64,000 bases of DNA from Volvox africanus (lineage: Eukaryota; Chlorophyta; Chlorophyceae; Chlamydomonadales; Volvocaceae). The notes under the pieces were generated by a model. That model was not told the DNA's origin. It was given only the letters and a program-made list of their open reading frames with translations, and made no database searches. Every line of letters starts with the position of its first letter. Position 1 is the stretch's first letter. The position numbers were made by a program, and so were the translations under genes. This document shows, piece after piece, positions 12,401 through 23,600 of the stretch. The DNA lies in contig BSDZ01000078.1 of the NCBI GenBank assembly GCA_030268105.1, positions 62,001 to 126,000 of the forward strand, in the 5' to 3' direction.

Positions 12401-15193
12401 CAGGCAAAGCTTTGAAATGTATCAGCGGGATATGCAACATTAGCAGCCCCGGAAGATCACCTTGGTCTCTGGGAAATCGCGATGTTGCAGGTATCCGAAT
12501 GTGACCCGTGGGTCGGAGGCCTCCATGCAGTACATCGCACCGGGAGGCAGTACGGGCCACAGCTCGGGCGGGAGAGCGAACACTGCGAAGGGGTGAGAAC
12601 AGGCGGGAAGGGGGGGGGTTAGCCGTTGTAAGTAATGGACGGCGAATTTACTCATTCTGCCGTTTGCCCATTTTTAAGAGAAAACAAGACGTACGTAAAA
12701 ATAGCAAAAAGGATACTTAGACACTGAAAAGCATAAAAAATTAGGTTAACATCAGACATATTAAACTACTACAAGAGATAAATAGTTGCAATAGTTAAAC
12801 ACGATCTTACCAGCATCCATCCGGGCGCTCAGTGGCTCGTCTGCCGGGTCCAGCAGCTTGAAAGAGGCCTTCCGCATTTCTGATTTGAAATCGTCCAACG
12901 CACGATTCGACTGCGACAGAGAGAAATTGAGTTCGGGAGTACGGCATCCGATAGGAGGTAGGAGCAGCGCACGGTCGGTTCCTTCGCACATCCATCCATC
13001 CATCCATCCATCCACCCAATTGGATGCCGAAATGGCCTCTCAAGGTGCTGAGTGTGATTTTCCATCATTACTATTAAGAAAGAAAGACTTGCAGGAGACT
13101 TGCTTGGTAAGTTTGCCGCAAGCCAGCTATCCGTCCAGCGTCCATATCTTAAGGTTTACATCTGGCAGCATCTTCTTACCCATGGCAGTGCGAGCGGCAT
13201 GATGGATGGCGCGCTCCCCACCTCCACTGGTGCTGCGGTCCCCTGGCTGGGCAAGGTGGCCCCACTGTTATCGGAGGCAATGCTTAAAATGCCTGGAGTG
13301 GGAATGCTCTTGACGCTGCTGCTTCTGGCGCTGAACGAATGCGCCTCTGAAGATGGGCCGATCTGCCCTGGAGCGCCTGTGGTGGGGACTGAGGCAACGC
13401 CAGAGACCGATGGAGATGCTGATCGGCGATTTTTCGGTGTCACTTGCCCAGAGCCCCCTTCAGATGCAGGACCAGAACTCTTCGTACTCTTGTGAGCAGA
13501 GCCGGCGTCCGAAGTCGTCAGCCTGCCCTGGGAAGGGATCACATTGCTGCTGGAACTCGCTGAGGCTGACGTTGATGTGCCTGACGTCACTGCAGCCTGA
13601 GGGATAACCTCTGTCTCTGAGGCCTTCGTACGGGTCCCCTTGTTGACCGTATTTTCGATCTCCGAAGAGCGAGCATGATGACCGCTAGTGTCAGGTGCAC
13701 CCCCCGCTGAGGATGCACGTGACTTGGGAGTGACCTTGCCACTGGATCCACTCCCTAATGCAGTCTGATCGGCTTTTGATAGCCGCCGCTCATAGCCAGC
13801 AACCGACGGAACCTCCGATCGAACCTCATCAATAACTGAACTCAATGAATCCCTGCCCATCATCATATGTTGGATGATGTTCCCTGTGGTAAGGGAACCC
13901 CCGTGTTCAAAGCTGGAAGTCTCATCATATGGCCGGATACTGTCTGTACCATTCCTTGGCACAGTTGATGCGCTCTTGGAGCTGGATCTGCTGGTAACTG
14001 TCTCTAAAGATCGCTGACCTTTGAAAGCGCTGGGATTCGAGCCGGCGTCTGATGACGATATAACATAAGGACCGTCGCCAATAGCGCCACCACCGCTGTT
14101 TGGACCAGCGCCAGTGGGAAGTCTTGATGGTAATTCGCGGAAACTACTTTCATCAGTTTCGGTGGGCTGGAAGCTTTCATTGATGGTAACAGGGCCAGGG
14201 CCTGCACCATCCTCTGAGGATGCTCTGTAACGGTGTGAGACCTGGCCTGGGCCAACTTCAGAATAAGGAGTTGTAACCTTGAGATCAGCGGTGAAATTGC
14301 TGGCGACTGATGGAGATCGTGGCGCCTGGAAAAAGCGGCATGGAGCAGTATCGAATAGGCAATGAGAAAGGAAGGTCATATCCACCTCTCACCAAATGTA
14401 GTGAGCTTGAGTCATTATAAAGATTCTAGTCCACGAAAGGAAGGATAAAGCTCTCCTTTATGATTACCATTCACCTGATAACCCTCACTTCCCAGGAATA
14501 CAGCAATTACCAATTCCCCATCAGCATCACCCTTCATATATCATCCAAACAGGTTAAGCTGCGGGCTGGTGTCGGGCGAGGCGTACCTGGCCACCACCAC
14601 CACCACCAGCGGCCCCGGGAAACCGAATGCGGACTTGCTCTGTCGGTTCAGCCGGCTCTTCTGGCAAGCTTCCAGCAGTTGGCCTGTCCAGTAAGTCCAG
14701 GACCAGCTCAGCCACCTTGTATGGCAGCACCTCAGGGTCATATAATCGCTCCGAAACCAGCCATTGCGCGTCGCCATCACCATCCTCTCCAATACCGCTC
14801 ATCCGGAGCTCTTCGATCAGATGTTGAGTTTCAGCCTTGAAATGCGCCAAGTAATACTTCTGTGTGTGTGCATTGGATTGGGGATGAGCCAGTTATTGTA
14901 GTTGGCGATCACGGGTAGATCGCTTTAGAAAGTAAGGAACGTACGGCGCTCGTTTTCCATCAGTATGAGGACAGGTTAGTTAGATAATGGATTTCCAAAA
15001 TGCATGAAATGCGGCAGAATAGCATAAATTTAGTAAATACTGCAGAGGCTCGTTTTTTATCCATTGGTTGTGACAGTAACCGAAGTCTCCACTGCGGGGA
15101 TGCACATGCATCAGTGGTTGACTTCAAAACTTCACTCAGAAAGCCTTCTAGCTGGCGTCCTAGCCAGAATTCAATTAATTTTCCAGATAGCAT
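3472..15193 (-). CDS. Unidentified large protein, 22 exons, about 1,737 aa
   Basis: I do not recognise the family. Exons (minus strand, 5' to 3'): 15193-15041, 14859-14587, 14325-13180, 12910-12811, 12582-12461, 12297-12157, 11902-11629, 11516-10981, 10837-10702, 10282-10210, 9929-9471, 9283-9094, 8857-8633, 8040-7966, 7335-7191, 6698-6618, 6464-6409, 6189-6091, 5744-5393, 5065-4926, 4232-3972, 3648-3472. All junctions are GT-AG, phases agree throughout and the total is 5,214 nt, a multiple of three. Residues about 143-524 (one exon) are Ser/Thr/Gly-rich and look disordered. The following region (motifs such as NTYFGKWGRHLVDYV) looks globular. Two further Ala/Gly-rich segments follow, including a poly-Ala run from GCC repeats near 4060. 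The last exon ends LVRGHDMNSVTKLTTRY. The first exon's donor (GTATTTAC) is weak and the start codon is tentative. A role cannot be inferred from sequence alone. Confidence 0.72.
3655..3780. repeat. GGGA-rich purine tract inside an intron
   Basis: The intron between the last two exons of the large minus-strand gene carries imperfect GGGA/GGAG repeats, clearest at about 3725-3775. On the coding strand this is a pyrimidine tract, and it abuts the acceptor of the final exon at 3648, so it may serve as part of the polypyrimidine tract. Confidence 0.7.
12989..13017. repeat. CCAT tetranucleotide microsatellite
   Basis: About six to seven CATC/CCAT units occur in the intron between the third and fourth exons of the large minus-strand gene. 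It is a simple intronic microsatellite and shows no further features. Confidence 0.8.
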
Positions 15194-15261
15194 TCTGGTT
15201 TGTTTTCTAGCTGAGCGAAGAGCTGTCTTATCGGGGCAACGTGAATGACATTATCATGTAC

Positions 15262-16032
15262 TCATGCATGTACATATACGGCAGCGCCGAAGCCTAACAA
15301 AGCATAACTGAGCAACACAGAAAAAAGAACAATCCCCCCAGGTCCCTTAACCCAGACCCAAAAACCCCCAAACACCTTCTCATACACGATCACCCCTTTC
15401 GCCCCTACCTTCAGTCCGCATTCCTTCAGGTGCTGCAGGGCCGCAAGATTGCGGGAGGTGAGCGACGTGCCACTGCCATCGGTCTCATTATTGCGTTTAT
15501 CACCACCAGGAGGTATTCCTCGAAAGTCGGAGACATGCACCAGCAATCGAGATTGCGCGGACCAGCTAAGGCAGGAAACTTCATCCAGGCCCTTCAGCAC
15601 GTCCTGTCCCTCGCGCTCTTCTTTATCTCTGAGAAGAACGACAGAAACTGCTTCCTGGAATATGCCCTCTCCGATCTGCCTCAGGTCTGCGACTATGGGA
15701 TAGCTACAATAGCCGAGAAAAGCTACGCGGAGGCTAACGCCAGGATGCTTTCCTTTGACCCTGTCCTCAATAATATTTAACTTATGCCGAAGGATTTCAA
15801 GCACTTCGCGTTGTCTATCTGCGCCGTCGATCAGAAATGCGACGTCTATCAGCTTGGCCTCCTTGTCGACGACGCGCGGAGTGGTAAAGGCAGCGGCGAC
15901 CTTCTCTGCAGACGACTCTCCATTCGCTTCCGGTATCTCGTCATATGACAGGATTTTGCCAAGATCGTTGGGAGGTTCAGCCGATGGCGGGCCCGCACTT
16001 TCACCGTTCTCAGAAAATGTTTCCACCTCCAT
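15262..16032 (-). CDS. vWA-like domain protein (256 aa), possibly N-terminus of the next gene
   Basis: Single open frame starting at ATG 16032, with an in-frame TAA just upstream, and stopping TGA at 15262. After about 60 acidic, disordered residues it has a von Willebrand factor A-like fold: a beta strand ending in DVAFLIDG, then helix, RVAFLGYCSYP, and a later strand LLVHVSDFRGIPPGGD, the pattern seen in vWA domains of the alpha-kinase/VwkA type. The metal-site DxSxS motif reads DGADR here, so MIDAS metal binding is probably lost. The last ~30 residues are hydrophobic (VLFSVLLSYALLGFGAAVYV) and could be a tail-anchor membrane segment. Only 68 bp separate this stop from the first ATG of the large gene on the same strand, too little for a 3' end plus promoter. 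The two may therefore be one gene, with a donor such as GAGAAG/GTGTTT near 15380 used instead of the stop. Confidence 0.65.
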   Translation of the reverse strand: MEVETFSENGESAGPPSAEPPNDLGKILSYDEIPEANGESSAEKVAAAFTTPRVVDKEAKLIDVAFLIDGADRQREVLEILRHKLNIIEDRVKGKHPGVSLRVAFLGYCSYPIVADLRQIGEGIFQEAVSVVLLRDKEEREGQDVLKGLDEVSCLSWSAQSRLLVHVSDFRGIPPGGDKRNNETDGSGTSLTSRNLAALQHLKECGLKVGAKGVIVYEKVFGGFWVWVKGPGGIVLFSVLLSYALLGFGAAVYVHA

Positions 16033-19007
16033 CTTTATTCCCTCATTCAGTTACATGTATGTTACCAGAAGTCGCGTAGACGGCGCTTTGCATCTATCGT
16101 TTTACTCTAAGTTGTGTTCGATGTGTTTCTCCGTACGCTTTTCGTGGGGAGATAGATTATCTCTTCGTGGATATATTCGTCCTTGTTTGATAAAATAATA
16201 GACACGGACATGTATTTTCAAAAGCATTTGTTGCCTACGCGCGCTTCCTTGTTTGATAACCTCTAGCGTGCGTCGCTTTGCTGATGCATTATGTACTGAC
16301 ATCTTGAATATTCATGATTTTTACAATCCATCATCTGATTTCTTATTCGGAACAACCATAAATGCTCTAACATACCCGGTGCATATAACTTAAAGCTGGG
16401 GCGATACCCAAGCGAAGATACCATTTCTAAGTAAAAACATAAACTGGCATCTTCAAAATAAATATGATTGCATTTAATGGATTGCTACACCATTAAACGC
16501 ACAATAAGCCGTTCACTGAGCTTGTTCTGTTGTTTTGGCAGTTACAAGACAGTGATATGCGTGCATATCACTCATTTACAAACGCCCTCTTCAGGTCGTA
16601 TGCGTTTGTAATACATACCTGCTCAGCACTCCAAAACGGCAACAGTGGAACTCGACATGCAATGGCGTCCCGGGGTCCCGACATGCAATGGCATCCTTTA
16701 ATTCAAGCATAATAAGCCGGCCCGCGACGCGATCATAATGTTGGTATAATAATGATCTTTCTTTATCCGTTGTTTTGGGTTGAAAACACAAAGTCAATGG
16801 GTCCTTTTTAAAACAGGTCACAGCGGCGACCTCCCTTTGGCGCAAACAGAACAATAGAACGGATAGTTAATTATAACGCATCCCATTAACCTGAAAATGA
16901 CTGTCCGAAAATATTTATCACTAGTCTCTATAGGGAAACTTCTACTGTCTTGATGTTAACCAAATTTGAATTTGCCGTGACAAAGTAATGCATGATATTC
17001 CCCAATATTTTTAAAACTTGGAGAAACAGTTTGTTTGTGTTTTTGCTATAAAGCATGTATGCCGTTGAATTGAGGGGGTAACAAATCTTGATGAGCCCCC
17101 TAGCCTTCCCTACCTGCCCATTCCCGTACTTCACCCTTAATCCCGTACGGCGCTGAGAAGCCCCTGGTAAATACCAAGTATTCAGCCCTAGTTAGCTGAA
17201 GTGCGTCAATATAATAACGGTATTTAGTGCTGGTAATGGCGAGCTGTATGAAGAGACCACACCTGACCACATGGATTTAATTGGTTAGGTTTTTATTTGT
17301 AGGGTTTGTTTAGTTGTAGGGTATTTTATATGTAGTGTCCAAACATTACCCTTCAGGGTTCTGCATCCCCCCTGGAATGCGGAACCAAACGTACCAAAGC
17401 ACACTTACATGTTTATGATGATGTATGTTCACGAGTTGCTGTATGGGGTACACCTCCAGTCCGGCCTCCTTTGTGAGCTTCACGGTCGGTAAATCCCTCC
17501 ACTTGATAACCGAAATACGACATCTGTTGCATTATATTGTTCCCAAAGGTGTAATACGTACACGTGTGTACGAGCCGGGCAGAGCCCAAACCATGGGCGG
17601 TACCGTAACCCTTAATACCGATATCGTCACGCCGCTGTCATGTCTCTCGCTCACACCTTGAAAGGAGTCATACTCAACAGCCACCACCGCTACCACTCAC
17701 CGCGGACACGACCACTTGTAGCAGCCGCTGCCGGGACTCACCAGTAGCTCATCTTCCCTTACTGCTCTTAATCCATGTACCTAACCGCCCTAACAGACAT
17801 AGCGAATCCGATTACCACACAACGCCGTATGATGACCTAAAAATATTGAACAAGCCACAGCAACACAGTGAGTTAGGTACGTTAAATCCGTCGTACACTC
17901 GAATAAATATGCGCAACATATACATTAGAGGCGCAAAATTCACAACGCGAAGGGACGCGAATGTATGTACTATCCGTGTAGTCGGGCGGGGTTCACCGTC
18001 ACATCCATCGAAAGGCAAAGTTTATCAGTTTGTCGTACAACGTACAACATATACCGTCAATTTTCCAATGCCTCGATGAACAAGCAAGCACGCTTTTACA
18101 ATGACATGAAACGAAACCCAAACACACCGCGGACCCCTCCACGAGGAAAACCTCTCGCTCATAGGACTAGTGTCATACGATGCACTGTACGGCGGTTGCA
18201 TCTAGGCATGCAAAGCTAGCACGTCACGTCAAGCAAAACAAAGTTATATATGTTAAGTTATAATACGATATCGTATGACTCGTATGACATGGTTATACCG
18301 GAGGCCCATAAACGGCTTTGGGATGTATCTCTGGTAGTTGGTGCCCAAGTCCGGTATAAAAATTACAAAACCCCAAAGTAACAACCCCACAGCACAAAGT
18401 GACCCAATGGTGCACATGCGCACCGTCGTACAATCGTACAGGAAAACATCGTACGTCTCGAACATTGCACGGCAGGGATAATCTGGACACAAGCGAGCAA
18501 TAAGACTGCTAGAGCGGACACTGCATGAGCCAAATGAACGGAAAAGTAAATCCCCCTAATGGAACGTTCAGATGCGAAATAGCATAACACTTGTTTATTC
18601 TGCAGAACCGGATCCAGCATTAGCTGCGAAACAGGATCAGGGAGCTAGCTCTTGCCCTGTCTACTTGTCCCCCACGGCCAGTACAGCACCACCGCAGGAA
18701 AAGGGACAGCAAAGCCGTACAGCGAAGGCTGTAGACCGGAAACAATGCTAAGGCGAAAAACACGCCGGGAAGGACTCAAAGCAGCAGCTGTGAAACCAGT
18801 ACGGCAAAAGATGGAACCAGCTTAATGGACAGGATCCAGGATCCAAAAGGGTATCAATCCGGTTGCATCATGCAAACAAAATCATGCTGTGTACGTTTAG
18901 GGCAAAATTGCGAATCCCCCAAACGCCATTTTCTCTCTCCTCCTCCACATCCTCCCCACATCCTTTAAATCCATTTTGTCGCTCAACACCGGCACGACAA
19001 GACAAAA
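16033..19007. other. Largely non-coding stretch with one coding-like exon candidate
   Basis: Mostly AT-rich DNA without a convincing gene. One minus-strand segment, about 17409-17525, reads as a protein-like exon (contains KLTKEAGLEVYPIQQLVNI) and ends at a strong donor, AAACAT/GTAAGTG. It could belong to a gene whose other exons I could not assemble, perhaps together with the exon at 19008-19184. Otherwise I see nothing in it. Confidence 0.4.
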
Positions 19008-19184
19008 TTAAACTAACCACCGCAGTCCGCTGTCCGAGGGCGGGAGAGGGGTAAAGCCGCCGCAGAAGGTGCCGCCGACGTCCAGCTTCTCTCGTACGAG
19101 GAAGCTGCGGAAGATGCCGGCTGGCATGAACACCCGCGCTCCATCAGGCCCATACATATAGGTCAAATCCGCCCACGAAAACCT
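19008..19184 (-). CDS. Candidate terminal exon of an unassembled gene
   Basis: On the minus strand an acceptor (GTTCAG/AGGTTT) at 19184 opens a 58-codon frame to TAA at 19008. The peptide is compositionally normal and protein-like (SWADLTYMYGPDGARVFM, then FRSFLVREKLDVGGTFCGG), unlike random translation. I do not recognise the family. A second minus-strand coding-like segment lies at about 19850-19985 (contains KLFVQQNDLDLVGFHEEG) in a position to be an upstream exon, but I could not fix its borders. Alternatively the exon continues through a donor at GCG/GTGGTTAG before the stop. Confidence 0.4.
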   Translation of the reverse strand, partial: RFSWADLTYMYGPDGARVFMPAGIFRSFLVREKLDVGGTFCGGFTPLPPSDSGLRWLV

Positions 19185-20690
19185 CTGAACACCGCCGGCC
19201 TGAGGGCCACACGCACATCACACACAAAACTGCAACAACAGGCAGGCGTCGCAATCCCAGCAGTCAACCACTTTCCCAGGGCTGTGTAACGGGCTCGGGG
19301 TGTTGTGAGCTACCTGGGTGCTTCCGGCCCCGGCCCTGCCTCCGGGGTCCATCACCGCCTCTCTCCCTCTGACCAAAATCCTCAGTATGGTATGGGACGG
19401 GACGGGACGTATAGGGCCCCGCCAGAAGACGGAGATTTAGAGCCCAATCGACTAACCGACCATGCAATAAATCGCCAACAAATCCAAAACTAAAGCGCAA
19501 GCCGGTAAACGTTTGAATCTGTACTTTTATTTGATGTTCGCTCCAAAAGGTGGTCTTAATCTGGCGATCGTTAACCGAAAATCAAAGGTTGCTTTCAGCC
19601 ATGTACGGGTGTACCGCCCTGGTACGGCAACTGATTACATTTTTTCTTATGTCATGCATGAAGAAATCAACCACATGAAATGCGTAAGCGCGGCGGGCTC
19701 CAGGGGTGGGATGCAAACCTGGGTCAGCCCCCCACCCCCTCGCCGGAGCAGGTACGATCCCCCCTCGACGCTCCTCCCCTCTTTCCATCGTAATGACCGC
19801 TCCTCGCGACTGAAAGTTAGTATCCGCACCAGCACCAGCACCAGCAGCACAGCAGTAAGGAGCCAGCGGTAGCGGTAGCGGCCATCCCCTCTTCATGGAA
19901 TCCAACAAGATCCAAATCATTCTGCTGGACGAAGAGCTTGCCGACATCTTTACCTTGCTTCCTTACCACACGCCTTAATCTTCGTAACAATTAATTTTGA
20001 ATGTTTTTAAATTTTTATGGATAACAACAGCGGGAAAACCCTAAAGGATCCATCCATCGCTCCATCTGCTCATTTAGGAAACCGAACAGCTCACCAGGCT
20101 GGTGTCCCAAACTCGCAAACGCGACACTTCCGAACAGAACGTCTCCGCCAAGCGCTCATCTGCAACCACCGCTCCGGAACCCGTAAAATTAAACCTTAAA
20201 ATTTCAAAGCGCAACGAACACCATTCAGGAATCGCCGCCACTCAAAAATACACGCCTACCTTTAAAGTCGTAAAACGCAGTCCGCCCTCTCTTTCCTATC
20301 GCCCTCCGCACGCCTCAGTGGTCTTGGTTACAGGCAAGGCCGGTGCTGACGTCGAGTTCGGCAACGCGCCGTTGACTCACGGGTGGGCGCCAAGCCCGGT
20401 ATGGCACAGAGCAGACCGGGGAGTCGGAATCGGACGGACGGAAACACAATTCACGATCAGGTGCAGGTCCAACTTATCCATCAAAGCCCTAGTCAGGACG
20501 TGCCATGACCCAACTTCCGCCTCCGCATCCGTCGCTCCGAAGAGCCGAATGCAGTCGAGGTCATACCAGCTGTACCGGTTGTCGGCCGTACTATGATTCT
20601 GGATGCAACCGGGTGATCTTTCTGCGAAGATCTGCGCAAATCACCTCATTTCGTTAACTGTCGGTTGTTCGTTTAAACCGTTAAATTTCC
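19185..20690. other. Unassigned stretch with a plus-strand open frame
   Basis: A plus-strand frame stays open from about 20102 to 20596 and is rich in Lys/Ser/Pro, but it has no ATG near its beginning and no recognisable motif. It could be an exon, a decayed mobile-element gag-like frame, or chance. No other gene is visible, apart from the possible minus-strand exon at about 19850-19985. Confidence 0.3.
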
Positions 20691-23600
20691 TTACGGCCTT
20701 TGCGGGCGCTGCTGCATCCGAAGATGTGCGAAACCAGAGATAGCCGCCATACCCGACGGTCCCGCACCACCGCCACCACCACCGCTGACGGCGCTGCCGC
20801 CGCTGCCATTTCCTACGTACCTGAAGGTGGGAGCCATCGGCAGCGGCGGTTTCGGAGCACGAGAAACAGGAATGAAAACGCCGTTATGTGAGTGGCCATG
20901 CGCACCGCCGTGCCGCCAGCGGTTGCTGGAGCCACCGCCGCTGCGACGCGGCAGTACCTCTGCTGCCGTCGTTGTCCCAGCAGCAGTGCTACTGCTGGCA
21001 GTGCCGCCACCGCCACGCCCCTTCCCTCGACCCTTCCTTTGCGGAACCGCATCTGAGGCCGCCGTACCCTTTCCATCTCGCGACATCCCCCCCGATGGCT
21101 CCTCGGGCTCCGCCAAGCACTGTAATGGCGACCGCGGAGGTGCCCCTGTGGCCGCATCTGCAGCTTGCCAATGCTGGTTCCCGCCCCGTTGGAGGCCCGG
21201 GTGTCGCCGTTGCTGGTGGTGCTGGTGCTGGTGGTGCTGGTGCTGCTGTTGTGGCGGCGGTGGAGGGTGCAATATGCGGTTATGCATCGGGTGGTGGTGC
21301 TCTTGCCGTGCAGCAGCTCGATTTGCCTTGAAGGCGCGCCGTGCAGCTCGGGCGGCGGCAGCCCGCTCCGCCGCCGCCGCCGCACCAGTGAAATCCCACA
21401 TCCGTACCACGCCGTTCTCGGAACCTGAGGGCAAGGTGTGTATGTGTACGTGTGAGAATGTGTCCTTGTGTCTGGGCGCACTTTATCAGCGGAACAATAT
21501 CAAGGACAGAAAACAGGAGCTGCGAGCAGCACGTTGCGGAGTAACGGACACACACGCAGTTGTTGACTTCCCACTTAGCCACCTTCACTGCCACCCCGCC
21601 ACAGCCGCTGCTCCCGCAACCACACATCAGCACAGTGGAGGCGCAGCGGACGCACTGACAGCGCTATGGATGAGCTCAACAGCACTCACCCGCTGCCAAC
21701 CACTGGTCGGAGAGATCCAAACACAGCGCTGGCTGACCGGGGGGACAGTGCAGCGCGCGACAGCTTGCGTTGAAGGCGCGCTGCGGACCGCCTCCACCCG
21801 CCAGTGCCTGTTCGCTGTCCTGTTGGTGACGATTGAACGGCAAGAAATACGGTTTGGGGGTTTAGATGTTTTGTTTTGTAGGTTTAGGTTTTTTGGTTTT
21901 AGGGTATTAGAGTTAGGAATGCAGGTGGCAGATGCGGCCATCAATTCCCTCTAGCTTGTAAGGCCGCCATCTCACAGCTGGAAAGCAGGGAGGATCAGAT
22001 AAAACCGGGAGATAACAAATGTAAAACAACTGTTAAAAGGGGATATATCATACACTCTTCATCTAAATTAGATCACATTTTAAAAATAAACATACGAATA
22101 CCCAAGTAATGCATTATTGGTAATAAGATAGTAAATACCTACATCATGGTAGCTGGCCGGTGTGCTCAGCGCCCCTCTCCACCCGGGCGGGTACCTACTG
22201 GCCCCACCTGCAGTATGATGCAGCCGTCTGCGGAGGATGACGCCACCCAGGGGTCCTCGAAGGAAAGGCCGGTCACCGCGGCGTTGTGGTGCCAAAGCAC
22301 ACGGGAACCCTGTGCATCATAGGGCCCATGTGGTGAAGGGGATACACGCACATATACATATAGTACGACAGAAGGGGTTTCCAATTTCGTTGTGCGATTC
22401 AGCTGCCCTCAATGAAGCAGTAGCAGTAGCAGCAACGCTTCCCCGACCGCAGTAACCCGAGAGCACCTACTGTGTAGAGCAAACGGCTTTCGTGTCGTAC
22501 ATCTGATCTAGGTTTGTTAATTAGTCGTATGGCATCCATTCGCTTGCTGCTCCCTCCTTTTCCCACCTGTTTCATTCGCAGATCGTGAGCCAACAGCAGG
22601 CCGTCGCCGCTGGCGGTGAACAATAACCGACCAGAGCGGCAACCCTCCAGGCATGCTACGGCGGCGCCGTCGTGAACGCCTGCGAAGCGCCGCACAGCTC
22701 GTCCCGTTGCGGCGTCCGTTACAACAACCTCACTGCCCGCTGCCACCAAAAGATTGCCGCCACGTACGGCACAACAGTACACCCAATCGCTGTATTGCAG
22801 TACACCTGCACAGGACCACCCGCCGTCCTCTGTCTCTGTCGCTTCCGCTGTCCGCCGGCGGCGGCTGCCGCCCGCGGCGCCACTGCGGATCGCCTCGTCA
22901 CTGCTGCTGCCGCCAACGGCAAAGGAGCCGCCGCTGCCGTCCGAGAAATCGCACCCATCGTCGTCGCCGCCACTGCCAGTGCCATCGCTGCCTTCCGCAC
23001 ACTGATGCCACACACGCACCGTACAGTCCCAGGACCCGGAAAACAACGTCCCGCCATACACCCCCCCACCGTCGCCCCCGCCGCTACGGTACATCTCCGG
23101 CGCCGCTAGAGACTCGTCCAACGCCAGGCAGGACACAGGACCCCCATGGCCGCGAAGAATGTAAGGCTTGGACGAGATGGAAAACAGCGACGACGACGCC
23201 TCCGCTACGCAGCCACTCTCGCTGCCGCCGTGCTGCGCCCTCCAAACCCGCACGAGGCTGTCGGAACTTCCTGACGCCAGCAGCCCCGTGTCCATAGCCA
23301 AGCAGCGCACAGTGCCCCCGTGGGGGCGACTGTGGCCCAGAGGCAACCCCGAGCGGAGGTCCCACAGACGTACGGTGCGATCCAGGGAGGCTGTGGAGTG
23401 GCGAAGTGCGGTACAAAGGGTAGGGTCAAAGTGAGTGAGTCATGGCTGCTGCCTGCCTGGGGCACTATGGGAGGGGCATGTGACGATGCTTGACGGGGCA
23501 TAACGTGTATGGTGTGTATAACAAGTATCATGGTGATGATGTGTATGCGGATGTGGTGGCGGTGGCGGCCGCGGCAAAACCGAAATATCGGATACCTCCC

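Noticed and set aside
20827..21954. A 375-aa plus-strand ORF
   Set aside because: It is antisense to the last exons of the F-box/WD40 gene, whose splice phases and WD40 motifs support the minus strand.
22653..23297. A 214-aa Arg/Pro-rich plus-strand ORF
   Set aside because: It is antisense to the main WD40 exon and has biased composition.
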